Counted from the stretch's first letter, positions 11,001 to 17,791 are shown. The stretch: 64,000 nt of DNA from Runella sp. SP2 (GCF_003711225.1 NZ_CP031030.1:806001-870000), one strand, 5' to 3'. Notes: generated by a model from the letters alone, not told the origin. Numbers and translations are program-made.

Positions 11001-13784
11001 GTCGTGGATAGCAACAACTGCGTAGTTTCAGCGTCCGCAACTCTGGCCGAACCTGCCGAATTAGCTCCTAACGCCGAAATTAAGCAAGTTTCGTGTTTGG
11101 GCGGAAGCGATGGTAGCATTGATTTTAACGTTCAAGGAGGAACGGGAACTTATACCTATTCTTGGTCAAATGGGGCAACGACCCAAGACATTGCGAACTT
11201 GAAAGCGGGTGTTTATCGCCTAACGGTGAAAGACGAAAACAATTGCTCGATTGATATTGATTTCACCATCACCCAGCCTAATAATCCACTTTCGTTGACC
11301 TTAACACCTACTGCGCCTACCTGCCACGATGGCGAAAACGGTAAAGTAACGTTGACAATTGCGGGGGGAACCACTCCTTACAAGGTACGCTGGTCAAACG
11401 GTGCTGAAATGTGGGACATTGCGGATTTAAAGAGTGGTTGGTATAAAGTAGTGGTTTCGGACGCCAACGGATGTACGACCACCGACAGTGTTCAACTGGC
11501 AAATCCTGCTTTATTGTCGTTGGTGGCCAAAGGCGATACCGTTTGCGAAGGTGATACGGTGAAACTTTCGGCTACTTATGACCCAACGGCACAAATTAGC
11601 TGGACGGGCCCCGTGGGATATGCGTCGGGCAATCCTAACCCGATGATTATTAATTCGCAATTGTACCAAGCAGGAATTTATGTAGCAACCGTTACTAAAG
11701 GGGAATGTTTCCGTACTGATACGGTTCAAGTGGTAATTCACCAGCGCCCGTCGGTGATGGTGATTTATGCGGGCTGCATTCCCAATTCGTACGAAATACG
11801 GGTACAGGTTTCACCCAATACGCAATTCTCCTCCGACGAAGGAACGGTCACTTACGAGGGCGACAATAAATATTACATTCGTAACATTCCAAACAATAAA
11901 ATAGCCACGTTTACGGCCACTAATCAGGCAGGATGTTCGATGTCTCAGAAAGTGGATCGTACCATTTGTGATGCTAATCAACCAAGTCCATGCACCAACA
12001 ATCCTGCGGGACCTAACGCGGTTATTTGCGAACCCACCGAAACACATCCATTGCCAAAACCAACCAATAGCCGTTATTGGATTGCATCGGCGTCGAATCC
12101 AAGTTCGGCCTTTGCAGATACTACGGGCTTAGTGACGGGCATGACTGCCAATGGACTATATCGCTTTATTTTGGTTTCACCGCTAGATAACTGTACCGAC
12201 ACCGTAAGCATCACACGCAACGCATTACCTACGTACCAGTTGGTGGCCTCTTCGCCGCAATGTGCGGATGACAGTGTGGCAGCGAAAGGATTTATTCAGT
12301 TGAAAAACTTCGCAGCTACTTCGCAGTACGGGTTGACAGTTGGCAATGTATATGATGTCAACCAAACGCCTGCGCCAATCCCTGCCGATGGTTTGATATT
12401 GAAAAATGCGGGCAGCGCTACGACTGATATGACCTACACGCTGAGGGTTTATTCAGAAACGGGCTGTTTTGTAGAAGAAAAGATTGTATTGAAAAAAGCC
12501 CCCGAACCGTTGGTGTTGGTATTAACCCCGCAGACAGTAAACTGTACGACGCCTCAATCGGGAGCTATCAACTTAGAAGTGTCGGGTGGAACTTCACCGT
12601 ATAGTTATGTATGGTCAAATGGCGCGATTACGCAAGATTTGGTTTCTATTGCCAAAGGAAAATACAGCGTAACAGTGACTGATGCCAACGGCTGTGTCGG
12701 AAAAGATAGCGTCGAGGTAACAGGCCCCTCGCTGCCGACGGTGGTTGCCGTAGGTGACAGTGTATGTGTGGGTGAAACCATTCAATTGCTGGCCACGGTG
12801 AGCGACGGTGCGGTTATCAGCTGGACAGGCCCTGCAAATTTTACGGCATCCATAGCAAACCCAACGCGCCTCAATGCGCAGCTAACGCAGGCAGGGAAAT
12901 ACATTGTCAAAGTAACGGATGGCTATTGTGAACAAAGCGATACGGTGGAGGTTGTGGTAAATGAATTGCCATCTTTGACGGTAGAATCGACGCAGTGTTC
13001 GTTGACGAGTTATTCGGTTCGGGTGAAAATAACTCCGCAAAGTACCTTACAATCGAGTTTGGGAACGGTGACTTCAGAAGGAAATAATACCTATTTGGTT
13101 TCTAACATTCCGATTGCTCAAACGGCGAGTTTGACGGTGAAATCGGCAAGCGGTTGTACGTTTGTCAAGCAAGTGGATCGTACTTTGTGCGATGCTAATC
13201 CACCGCAGCAATGCGTTGATAACCCAGCAGGCCCGAACGTGACGATGTGTGAGCCTACGTTGACCTACAATTTACCCAAAGCTACCAACGGCCGCGTGTG
13301 GAGTGTGGTGGGTGGTAATCCGTCGTTTACCACAATTGACAGCACTGGTTTGGTGAAAGGGTTGAACAAAACAGGTACGTACCGATTTGTCTTAACCTCA
13401 ACGCTTGAAAATTGTGTGGATACGGTAAGCATCACGCGGTTGGCTGCGCCGACATTTGGTGTCTTGTTGTCTCCTCCGACTTGTGCGGGCGATAGCGCGA
13501 AAAAGGATGGCTATTTACAAATTACAGGCTTTGACCCAACGACTACGTTCGGACTTACAGTGGGTACAACCTACGACGAAACCGTTGTTCAGCAGCCGAT
13601 TCCTGCGAACGGAAGGTTGATGGAAGCCATTGCCAATCCAACAGCGGCAGTGACTTACGTGATTCGAGTAATGACGACAAACGGCTGTTTCACTGAAAAG
13701 AAAGTAGTTTTGCAGCCAGTAAACTGTGAATGTCCTGAAATACCTTGCGTGCCGTTACAAATGCAACGGAAGCGGAGGAAATAA
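2025..13784 (+). CDS. Giant secreted SprB-repeat surface protein (3,919 residues)
   Basis: The ATG at 2025 starts a clear signal peptide (MKHHFYKAIALIVCLLALSV, cleavage after GAYAQ). The frame is open upstream to a TTG at 1905, but that would bury the signal behind 40 residues. Residues to about 1,730 are Thr/Ser/Asn-rich beta-sandwich modules with scattered Cys, partly of the DUF11 type. Residues about 1,738-3,160 are 19 tandem SprB repeats of about 75 residues (GGT.PYTY.WSNGATT, then AGTYTVTVTDANGC). A roughly 330-residue unit then occurs twice (about 3,166-3,495 and 3,573-3,899), separated by a twentieth SprB repeat. SprB of Flavobacterium johnsoniae is the mobile gliding adhesin secreted by the type IX system. 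Here the C-terminus is a short Cys-Pro segment plus KRRK; no type A or B sorting domain is recognisable. A terminator follows directly. Confidence 0.93.
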   Translation: MKHHFYKAIALIVCLLALSVRGAYAQLVNSFTSESPAITCQPNGAETVVTITNGSTALTNATITIQLGVGIQMIPTSTQSLQGPAVVGTAVNLNAPNFTVASWPANTTLKFSFRKKAICAARAQKISGGGFQDVISIKNSSGTTLSILGTKTVNYDVIYASLSITSASTSPVSINPGQTATRSMTISNGSFGQLEEFLFADITSAGKFTYSDFRINPANTNISIPVSAISTSGDSVKVAFNKALIKFIGDGDEAFELNENFVLQYKITVNPCCPASTVTSKLIAQWGCDGQICQTATDNTPSVSVTSVQPTLTFSTRTTTPRCFDTPAKQTIVVANTTAYAATNVKVQFGTVNSTPNFDNTQQLYLAGPYSYRIKNFGTPQTTTPTQLATATNACAPANSPSRMEITIPTIAPGDTAFIDFYTISCCIATCNAAYTPRRWGYSGTYSGACATTTYTRTIQSGQSETYSANTFTLDSPLQIYDGQTFTMEVLSNSSSIPSNYNTAPAYLEYKYTIPDGFLFSGNAADFSFIDAGGVTRTPNFFNYTAGVLTVRFNAPISFSQTRSRTLIKLTAKCGTAGNKTISFQSQFITDPSCTTGCGALPPQCSSIVTELLCPGGACTHGMNWALYDIRRITTGSPDNNNDSSPDATGNLDLAKLDRFVVGDTLRAIYAGRVKTSATIPSFTYGYATASITNADEIADARYTVQIIRGANSYTCTNLAATVTGTTTKVFTYDFSTTTLISRSCLPAGFTFANGDSVVVTAKYIANNLTANSSVEEVLDITPEFYVANVVAPTAAQKYQCGTRKGRMRHFDIFNSTTTSNTNLNGCGSFTLVNNFNFSVGTSTSTTAGANIFTNEYRIFQVPANSKTLASPATYTINKVDISLTRSVGYNTTTTNITIPSSYYFYSGDTLIVNLQQLFVNGLLPYPEEGYSFRETLTLTPIGAAGYVNSSSSIRTFTQYRNLPPLSALTGVTVNSTTLNSTVSYNAPRLRLSTSQPTVNATSSTVSWDVVVSNTSTLADAPFPWLTVKSNNGTFILTQVQDITGTAVTISLNAGGIYQGNSTISRNGSRRYRVTGTTNFCGRDTIQVFTSWSCLGLSSGTTLGTVPFISDSLSLFYEVKPSQISATITKAAGPFDMCQPFEVEVRIVSGQPTSVNSILANLELPTNNGKIGLDYIAGSGTIEYPKGTTKRIFSTTGDNLILAAQSAQNSTLPFDLGVIDPTNFGTGKSLSGVGSAPNNEAVIRFKLQPNCDLLSGQPFGLRVYGKDPCGNAALGNSEYVQGFAVNIRGANTPYKTQVSLSLPSINACANVNYPIGVSVLNLGLSATNDSGLVEVQLPVGYLPVAGSVVCSSSFCPPNLNSYTVVNLPNGGKSLTWRVAAGMPIGGAMNFTFQVQVNASTSCNTEQVVAQTSLPFDVFCGTTLCPDFRVLTGLVSDTISVKKANFTYVSHSIAFTCSSATGQFKFKNTGAPVAAGNATTVELYQDKDKSGTYTAGDVLLQTYSTTQAIATNEIITLNGAIPYSEPIPCPLVVLVKGCACTTYQKNLGGDFKYENAGADAITCSNAPAQLGCSAGLVGYTYEWTPVGAALLSELSSTTVANPTVTVVNNGTTPIVRKYLLSTTHASGCVTTDEVQITINPAPVAYDATLEKCDDGDGRVDFTLTNANAMVTGGQANMQVAYFATRANAVANVSPLGSTRSAVNGDSVFVRVSRLNENCFSVGKVTLVVNPLPAASAAATNATCFGTATGSVNLTPTGGTPNYTFLWSNGATSEDISNVAAGNYSVVVTDAKGCTASTSATVGQPSQLIASIARTPISCNGLANGSLNLTVTGGTPNYTFAWSNGATTEDLSGLSTGVYSVTVRDANGCTVTQSDTITQPTVLQLSTTQVNVKCHGAATGQIDLTVTGGTAPYTYQWSNSATTQDVTGLSVATYTVTVTDKNGCQQSTQVSITQPPALASSMAVTNVKCYNENTGAIDLTVTGGTEPYTYVWDSGQTSQDIISLKAGTYRVTITDANGCVKRDSATVTQAPSFFIFGSQTNVKCFGEATGTITLDAVDGATPPYTYSWSNGATTRNLTNLVAGEYTVTVTDANGCTVKGSNQISQPAELVVGVTSNDVTCPNGSSGTLVSSVSGGVKPYRYEWKDASNVVIATTPNVYGLPVGSYTLTVIDSNNCVKQTASTTISQPPSLSAQYETTPVSCSNGNNGTITVNASGGTGALTYTWSDGGTGATRMGLVAGKYSVEISDANGCKIMVTDIEITQPSVLAASGVGIATKCYQGADGRIDLTVTGGTQPYTFGWSNGSSIEDPQNLAAGTYNVLVQDNKGCTVTASVTVSEPTPLDVTILPQNATCAGSSTGQANLTVTGGTGPYTYLWSNNATTEDVTGLAAGVYTVNITDANGCKTNGQTTIAQSDSLKALATTERVSCYNGNDGKVDLTVQGGTSPYTYLWSSGATSQDLTGVKAGSYLVVVKDANQCETTLSVSVTQPDSLHISFTKTDAQCRSKNDGKISVSVTGGVEPYQYAWSNGATTAQVQNLEAGSYTVTVTDSNLCQKQLTITIIEPDSLKIETLLTAVKCYGGADGKIDVSVFGGTQPYTYAWSNGATSQDILATKAGNYTVTVTDAQGCEKGVNVTLTQPDSLQISAVVQNVNCKNGTDGKINLTITGGTTPYQYIWSNGKTTKDIESLAVGTYSVTVQDANGCSAVFQTTLTEPDSLIVTYQAAPILCKGATTDVNVSVRGGKAPYTYQWAHGMTVEDLLAAKAGTYSLTVTDSNLCVKTLEFVLIEPDSLKLSATAQNVNCKSGATGSIDLSVTGGTMPYSYEWSNGAVVQDLANLSAGSYKVKVKDANGCSDSLTVVVSEPDPLKATYASSDVKCKSDNTGRIDVTVTGGTEPYSYDWSNGAVSQDITSLSGGVYTLTVTDKNGCSTDLRVVIGEPDSLKLSLSPENVTCKGLSSGTILSTVSGGTKPYQYSWSNGSTLPNVYGLPAGTYTLTVVDSNNCVVSASATLAEPAELAPNAEIKQVSCLGGSDGSIDFNVQGGTGTYTYSWSNGATTQDIANLKAGVYRLTVKDENNCSIDIDFTITQPNNPLSLTLTPTAPTCHDGENGKVTLTIAGGTTPYKVRWSNGAEMWDIADLKSGWYKVVVSDANGCTTTDSVQLANPALLSLVAKGDTVCEGDTVKLSATYDPTAQISWTGPVGYASGNPNPMIINSQLYQAGIYVATVTKGECFRTDTVQVVIHQRPSVMVIYAGCIPNSYEIRVQVSPNTQFSSDEGTVTYEGDNKYYIRNIPNNKIATFTATNQAGCSMSQKVDRTICDANQPSPCTNNPAGPNAVICEPTETHPLPKPTNSRYWIASASNPSSAFADTTGLVTGMTANGLYRFILVSPLDNCTDTVSITRNALPTYQLVASSPQCADDSVAAKGFIQLKNFAATSQYGLTVGNVYDVNQTPAPIPADGLILKNAGSATTDMTYTLRVYSETGCFVEEKIVLKKAPEPLVLVLTPQTVNCTTPQSGAINLEVSGGTSPYSYVWSNGAITQDLVSIAKGKYSVTVTDANGCVGKDSVEVTGPSLPTVVAVGDSVCVGETIQLLATVSDGAVISWTGPANFTASIANPTRLNAQLTQAGKYIVKVTDGYCEQSDTVEVVVNELPSLTVESTQCSLTSYSVRVKITPQSTLQSSLGTVTSEGNNTYLVSNIPIAQTASLTVKSASGCTFVKQVDRTLCDANPPQQCVDNPAGPNVTMCEPTLTYNLPKATNGRVWSVVGGNPSFTTIDSTGLVKGLNKTGTYRFVLTSTLENCVDTVSITRLAAPTFGVLLSPPTCAGDSAKKDGYLQITGFDPTTTFGLTVGTTYDETVVQQPIPANGRLMEAIANPTAAVTYVIRVMTTNGCFTEKKVVLQPVNCECPEIPCVPLQMQRKRRK
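7237..11500 (+). repeat. SprB repeat array, 19 units of about 225 bp
   Basis: Nineteen consecutive in-frame units were counted by eye, each about 75 codons, with conserved T/N-C at the start, GGT.PY in the middle, W-S-N-G-A, and D.N.C near the end. Units are diverged at the protein level. Unit 6 has an insertion after the central Trp (EWKDASNVVIATTPNVYG) and units 6 and 17 share the variant NVYGLP. Units 9-16 use the linker PDSL or PDPL, whereas units 1-8 use QP or other linkers. This suggests two blocks amplified separately. Confidence 0.93.
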
Positions 13785-13812
13785 GCTACCTTCCCGAAAG
13801 TTTCTAAAATTT

Positions 13813-13850
13813 AACATCCCGAAAGTTTTAGAACTTTCGGGATGTTTTTT
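13813..13850. terminator. Terminator between convergent genes
   Basis: A 15-bp inverted repeat (AACATCCCGAAAGTT, 4-nt loop, AACTTTCGGGATGTT) followed by a T run on the plus strand. It lies between the stop of the SprB-repeat gene and the stop of the convergent pentapeptide gene and may serve both. A partial duplicate of the left arm (CCCGAAAGTT) precedes it at about 13793. Confidence 0.9.
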
Positions 13851-13866
13851 CGGGAGGTTGGTTGAT

Positions 13867-14442
13867 TTACTTCTCAATTACAATATCATACTTCTCCAAC
13901 AACCCCGCCACACCCAACAGCGAGAATTTCGCTTTTTTGATTTTGTTGGTTTCGGGGTTAATCACGTAGTTGTACGACGACCGAAAATCGGCTTTTTCAA
14001 GCAAAGTACGGTCAAAACTGGCAAGCTCAAGGTTGCAATTGTTGAAAACCGCCTGAGTCAAATCACATTCTACAAAATCAACCCCTTGGAGTTGGGTATC
14101 TTTAAAGTGCGTTTTTTTGATTTTTGTCCGAAAAAACGAGGAGTGATTGAGTTGGCAGCCTTCAAAAGAGAACGAAAGACCAAAGCCATTGCAATTGTCG
14201 AATCGTAGTCCCAAAAGTTTACAATCTTTAAAAATCACCCCATTCAAGGTCGTATTTTTCAGATTTACCATGCTCAAGTTGCAACCTCTAAATTCGCAGT
14301 CGATGAATTTTATACTTGATAAATCGCTGTCCGAAAAAAGGCAATTTTGAAACACACAGCTTTCGTATTCACCTTTGGGAAGGGGTGTTTCGGTGAAGTT
14401 TTGTTTATCAAACAATTGGTCTTGAACGTAACTTTCTTGCAT
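13867..14442 (-). CDS. Pentapeptide-repeat protein
   Basis: A 191-residue protein built of A(D/N)LxF-like five-residue repeats, for example CVFQNCLFSDSDLSSIKF and CDLTQAVFNNCNLELASF, which fold as a right-handed square beta-helix. No signal peptide or membrane segment is seen, so it is probably cytosolic. Length and the C-terminal cap (NPETNKIKKAKFSLLGVAGL) resemble the Qnr/MfpA-like group, whose characterised members mimic DNA and protect gyrase. That role is not shown for this protein, and many pentapeptide proteins have no known function. It is convergent with the SprB-repeat gene. The start is the ATG that gives MQESYVQDQLF. Confidence 0.85.
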   Translation of the reverse strand: MQESYVQDQLFDKQNFTETPLPKGEYESCVFQNCLFSDSDLSSIKFIDCEFRGCNLSMVNLKNTTLNGVIFKDCKLLGLRFDNCNGFGLSFSFEGCQLNHSSFFRTKIKKTHFKDTQLQGVDFVECDLTQAVFNNCNLELASFDRTLLEKADFRSSYNYVINPETNKIKKAKFSLLGVAGLLEKYDIVIEK

Positions 14443-14660
14443 AATGAGGCAGACTTTTCAAGTTTTTGCCCCAAAAATAGACTAAAATCGTGTGCCAAAA
14501 CAATATTCTTATCTGTGACAGACATCCCTGTCAATCTGTGGGCAAAAGAAGTTGGAACTCAAATGGGAACTTTACTGCTTGTATCCAACTTAATTTAACA
14601 TACGGTTCAACGTGTCAAAGCAGTGATGCAAAGAACCATCAAGAAACGTCCTTGCTAAAC

Positions 14661-15578
14661 GTGAAAAATAATCTTTCTCCTTCTTCCTCAGGCTTACTTA
14701 GTATGTTGTTTGCGGCATTTTGCTTCTCGGTTTCGGGGGCTTGTACGCGGGTGTTAGGCAAACACATTAGCTCCGTCGAACTGGTTTTTTTTCGGAATAT
14801 TATCGGCGTTCTTTTTGTGTTGTTTAGCGTTTTGCAACGGCCGTTGGTACAGACTGGAGGAAGGTTAGGATTGCTTGTTTTTAGAGGAATTATCGGAACC
14901 TTGGCACTCTATTTATTCTTCTTTGCCGTGACCAAAATCGGCTTGGCCGAAGCCATTACCTACCAGCAATCGTACCCCGTCTTTTTGGCGCTAATTGGCG
15001 TGTTGTTCTTAAAAGAAAAACTTTCAATACCCGTTTGGTGGGCTATTTTTATCGGATTTTCGGGTATTTGCTTCATTTTTTTGCCGCAGTTTCACACCGA
15101 TTTTTTGAGCCTCAAACACCACGCCCTTGGCCTCACCAATGCCATCATGACGGCCTTGGCATACATGAGTATTGCGCAGTTGGCAGGGTATTACGACTCC
15201 CGCAGCATTGTGCTGTCGTTTATGCTTTCAGGGATTTTGATGCCGATGCTTTCACTCGGATTGGGTGAAATGGTGGATGCTCCCGAATGGTCGTTCCTCA
15301 TTGCAAAATACGTGCAACCTGCGGGTACCGATTGGCTGTGGATTGCGTTGTTGGCGATTTCGGCTTTGTTGGGACAAATCTTTTTGACCAAAGCCTTTAC
15401 GTATGGTAAATCGGCGGAAGTGGCAGCTATTGGTTATTCCAACATCGTTTTCTCGGTTATCTTCGGCATTTTTCTTGGCGACGCGCTACCTGCCACTCTG
15501 AGCTGGTTTGGGATTGTATTAATTATCGTTTCGGGGATATTGATTGCCTTTCAGAAAGGGAAAAAAGAGGCACGCTAA
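14661..15578 (+). CDS. EamA/DMT-family transporter
   Basis: About 305 residues with ten predicted membrane helices in two homologous halves, the layout of the 10-TMS drug/metabolite exporter (EamA) family. Helices begin LLSMLFAAFCFSVSGACTRV and end LSWFGIVLIIVSGILIAFQ; the second half starts near ALGLTNAIMTALAYMSIAQL. The substrate cannot be read from sequence. The open frame extends up to 14490, but that leader is Cys/Asn-rich and unconserved, so a GTG at 14661 (VKNNLSPSSSG) or an ATG at 14703 is more likely; the exact start is uncertain. It is convergent with the next gene, with only three bases between the stops. Confidence 0.85.
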   Translation: MKNNLSPSSSGLLSMLFAAFCFSVSGACTRVLGKHISSVELVFFRNIIGVLFVLFSVLQRPLVQTGGRLGLLVFRGIIGTLALYLFFFAVTKIGLAEAITYQQSYPVFLALIGVLFLKEKLSIPVWWAIFIGFSGICFIFLPQFHTDFLSLKHHALGLTNAIMTALAYMSIAQLAGYYDSRSIVLSFMLSGILMPMLSLGLGEMVDAPEWSFLIAKYVQPAGTDWLWIALLAISALLGQIFLTKAFTYGKSAEVAAIGYSNIVFSVIFGIFLGDALPATLSWFGIVLIIVSGILIAFQKGKKEAR

Positions 15579-15581
15579 AAT

Positions 15582-16340
15582 TTACCTCAGTAATGGTTTT
15601 GCTTGTAACGCCTGTACCAACGAAGCCACCGCAAGTAGCCCATACAACGCTGCGATAACGACTGTAGCTTTGGTGTTTTTGAGCAAATAAAAAGAAAGGA
15701 TGGGAAGTACTTGCAAGGCGTGCATCCCAATAAAATGAGCAACGCGCAGGTCGCCGACGGTTTTACTCCACCCCAATACAAACAAATTGGAATTGTCGTT
15801 GTAAGCACCCACACTGTGGTTGAGGCGCGAACCCATTGCAAAGCCCTCAAACGCAAAAATCACAAACAAAAGAATCCCCAACCGAATGGCCCATAGATAG
15901 TGAAGTGGGAGGGTAGGAAACTCCTGCTGCAAGAATAACCACCCAATGTAAGCCGTGTAAACGGTGGTGGCACTGGCAGCGATGGCCATCAATCCGTACA
16001 GAAATGAATAAAACGGGCTGCTTACATTGTAATGCGACAACTGACCCTTGCTGGCCTGAAAGGCAATATAGAAGAGTTCAAAACCAAGCAATAAAACAGT
16101 AGTCCAGTTGAAAAGCGATAAGTTAAACTTCGGTAAATAGTAACAATACCAAGCCATCGTCCATGCGTACGCTCCAATGGATAATGCGAACTTCAAAGGT
16201 TTGTTCCAAGCGTTTACCTTAAAAACTTGCACCGTTGTCACTTGACTAAGGACCAAAAAAGCCAACGCCAGTAGGTTGCAGATTAAGCCAAAGTAAAAGA
16301 GCGTTTCGTTGCGAGATTTGAGTTCAGTAAGGAAGTTCAT
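15582..16340 (-). CDS. Multi-pass membrane protein of unknown function
   Basis: A 252-residue protein with about seven hydrophobic segments (for example LFYFGLICNLLALAFLVLSQ near the N-terminus and FYLLKNTKATVVIAALYGLL near the C-terminus). A polar stretch, GSRLNHSVGAYNDNS, precedes the last two helices, and a conserved-looking FIGMHALQVLP motif follows. I do not recognise the family with certainty; similar unnamed integral membrane proteins are common in Bacteroidota. No signal peptide or soluble domain is evident. It is convergent with the EamA gene and stands alone on the minus strand, with about 125 bases to the next minus-strand gene upstream. Confidence 0.75.
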   Translation of the reverse strand: MNFLTELKSRNETLFYFGLICNLLALAFLVLSQVTTVQVFKVNAWNKPLKFALSIGAYAWTMAWYCYYLPKFNLSLFNWTTVLLLGFELFYIAFQASKGQLSHYNVSSPFYSFLYGLMAIAASATTVYTAYIGWLFLQQEFPTLPLHYLWAIRLGILLFVIFAFEGFAMGSRLNHSVGAYNDNSNLFVLGWSKTVGDLRVAHFIGMHALQVLPILSFYLLKNTKATVVIAALYGLLAVASLVQALQAKPLLR

Positions 16341-16465
16341 TGGATTGAAGATTGTGTTTCCAATGTCAAAAATACCGCATTTGCCAACTTTAGGGACGTC
16401 AATACGGGTTCAACCAGCAGATGCAGTCGGGGAAATGTATTTTTAGGCCGTTGAAACGTGGTTGC

Positions 16466-17104
16466 TTACGGGTGATTCGTCTCTTTTTTAATAGAAACGA
16501 CGGGCAGATGAATACGGTATTTTTGGGCAATGATTCGGACAAAAATTACTACAACTGCGGCGATGAGTTGGGTAAAACTGGTAGAAAAACCCACTTGAAG
16601 TCCCGCATAATAGACCAATCCACCCGCAACGCAGGCCAAGGCGTAAATGTCTTTGCGCAGCAAAAGGGGCACTTCGTTGAGCAACACATCGCGAATAACG
16701 CCACCAATCGACCCCGTGACGGTTCCCATGACGATGCATACCCAAAATGGCAAGTCCATGGCAAGGCTTTTACTAATCCCCACCGTAGTAAACAGCCCCA
16801 AGCCAATGGCATCGAACAAAAACAATGCCCGTTGCCACTTGAAAATGCGGTCTTTGAACAAAAGTGCCGCCACCAACGCCACGCCTGTCATAATAAAATA
16901 GTGACTCTGCTGCATCCAAAATGGCCGAATGTCAAGCAACACATCCCTGACTGTACCACCCCCAATGGCTGTAACTAGCCCAATCAGGTACGCCCCAAAC
17001 CAATCCACTTTTTTGTTGGAAGCAAGTTCGATGCCACTGAGGGCAAAAACAAACGTGCCAATAAGGTCGATGGAGGTGAGGAGAAGCGTGTTGGGGGGGA
17101 GCAT
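16466..17104 (-). CDS. TRIC/UPF0126 (YicG/YadS-type) membrane protein
   Basis: A 212-residue protein made of two repeated three-helix halves. Both halves carry the family signature: AIGGGTVRDVLLDIRPFW in the first and GSIGGVIRDVLLNEVPLLL in the second. This GG.xRDVLL pattern is diagnostic of the UPF0126 family, now grouped with trimeric intracellular cation (TRIC) channels; bacterial members conduct K+/Na+ in vitro. The protein acts in the cytoplasmic membrane. Its start (MLPPNTLLLTSIDLIG) lies directly beside a block of hairpin repeats that occupies its upstream region. There is no evident operon partner. Confidence 0.88.
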   Translation of the reverse strand: MLPPNTLLLTSIDLIGTFVFALSGIELASNKKVDWFGAYLIGLVTAIGGGTVRDVLLDIRPFWMQQSHYFIMTGVALVAALLFKDRIFKWQRALFLFDAIGLGLFTTVGISKSLAMDLPFWVCIVMGTVTGSIGGVIRDVLLNEVPLLLRKDIYALACVAGGLVYYAGLQVGFSTSFTQLIAAVVVIFVRIIAQKYRIHLPVVSIKKETNHP

Positions 17105-17226
17105 TTTTTTAGTGTCGAGTGGTAGAGTGCAGAATGGCGTGTTGTGCTGAGGGTTGCTAAACTGTGTTGAGGGTTGCTCACAACCCGATTCGAGTTGTGC
17201 TGAGGGTTGCTCACAACCCGATTCTA
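17104..17226. repeat. Intergenic hairpin repeats with GGGTTGCTCACAACCC core
   Basis: The spacer between the TRIC-type gene and the monooxygenase-like gene holds two perfect copies of GAGGGTTGCTCACAACCCGATT, shown here by its 16-base core GGGTTGCTCACAACCC, and one decayed copy (GAGGGTTGCTAAACTG). Each copy can form a short hairpin with a CTCA loop. A TTTTAGTGTCGAG...TAGAGTGCAGA stretch precedes them. The same pair of motifs recurs at 36410-36510, and the hairpin core recurs in reverse orientation four times at 42380-42830. Confidence 0.85.
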
Positions 17227-17231
17227 ACGCA

Positions 17232-17513
17232 CTAAAGTATTCCTTTTTCTAACTCTCTCAAATAAATAAAATCGGGGGATTTTACGCCTGCTTCTTTTCG
17301 GATTTGTACCAATTTAGGCGATTCAAAAAAGGCTTTGGCGTTTTCTAGGCTATTCCAAACCGAGAAGTGGACGATTTTATTGGCGTCGTTTTCGTACTTT
17401 AAGACTTGGTACGATTGCTCGCCTGCTTCTTTTCGGATACCTGCGGCTTGGTCAAAAATGGCCTTCCAAGCATCGTAGTCGGCTACTTCGTGAATGATTA
17501 GAACGTATTCCAT
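17232..17513 (-). CDS. Antibiotic-biosynthesis-monooxygenase-like (dimeric alpha/beta barrel) protein
   Basis: A protein of about 93 residues starting MEYVLIIHEVADYDAWKAIF. The pattern of a first strand ending in H-E-V, a YDAWK helix, a long polar loop and a later VHFSVWNSLENAKAFFESP block is typical of small ferredoxin-like ABM or NIPSNAP-type proteins that dimerise into a barrel. No catalytic residue can be assigned. The ATG at 17513 is preferred over the one at 17543, which adds ten unconserved residues and would overlap the upstream fragment. It lies 26 bases downstream of a Crp/Fnr remnant on the same strand. Confidence 0.7.
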   Translation of the reverse strand: MEYVLIIHEVADYDAWKAIFDQAAGIRKEAGEQSYQVLKYENDANKIVHFSVWNSLENAKAFFESPKLVQIRKEAGVKSPDFIYLRELEKGIL

Positions 17514-17539
17514 GAGGTTGCATTGGGTTGAGTCGATGT

Positions 17540-17791
17540 TCAAAAGTACGGCTGTTTTTTAGATAGATTGATTTTTTTGACAAAAAATCTACCGATTACT
17601 ATCAAATCGAGACGGCTTGCGTCGATGCTACAAATGCTGGCTTCCAATAGGCCCATGTGTCGGCTTATTTTGCCTTCTTCCACCAAAAAATCGTTCTTGT
17701 TGAAATGCCGCAATTCAAAAGCTTTGAGAATTTTTTCAAGGTCTTCCCCCGAAAAACCAAGTGACTCGAAATAGAATTGTACTTTTCGCAT
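17540..17791 (-). pseudogene. Truncated Crp/Fnr-type regulator, N-terminal remnant
   Basis: The 83-codon frame begins like a Bacteroidota Crp/Fnr cyclic-nucleotide-binding domain (GFSGEDLEKILKAFELRHF, then FLVEEGKISRHMGLLE). After the GLLEAS position, where intact relatives continue with a barrel strand, the sequence becomes unrelated and ends after about 30 more codons. The rest of the barrel, the hinge helix and the DNA-binding domain are missing. I read it as a deletion remnant of a regulator that once stood beside the monooxygenase-like gene. A short, truly coding protein cannot be excluded. Confidence 0.55.

Noticed and set aside
16421..16978. A 185-codon plus-strand frame
   Set aside because: It is antisense to the TRIC/UPF0126 gene, whose duplicated GG.xRDVLL motif is unambiguous.
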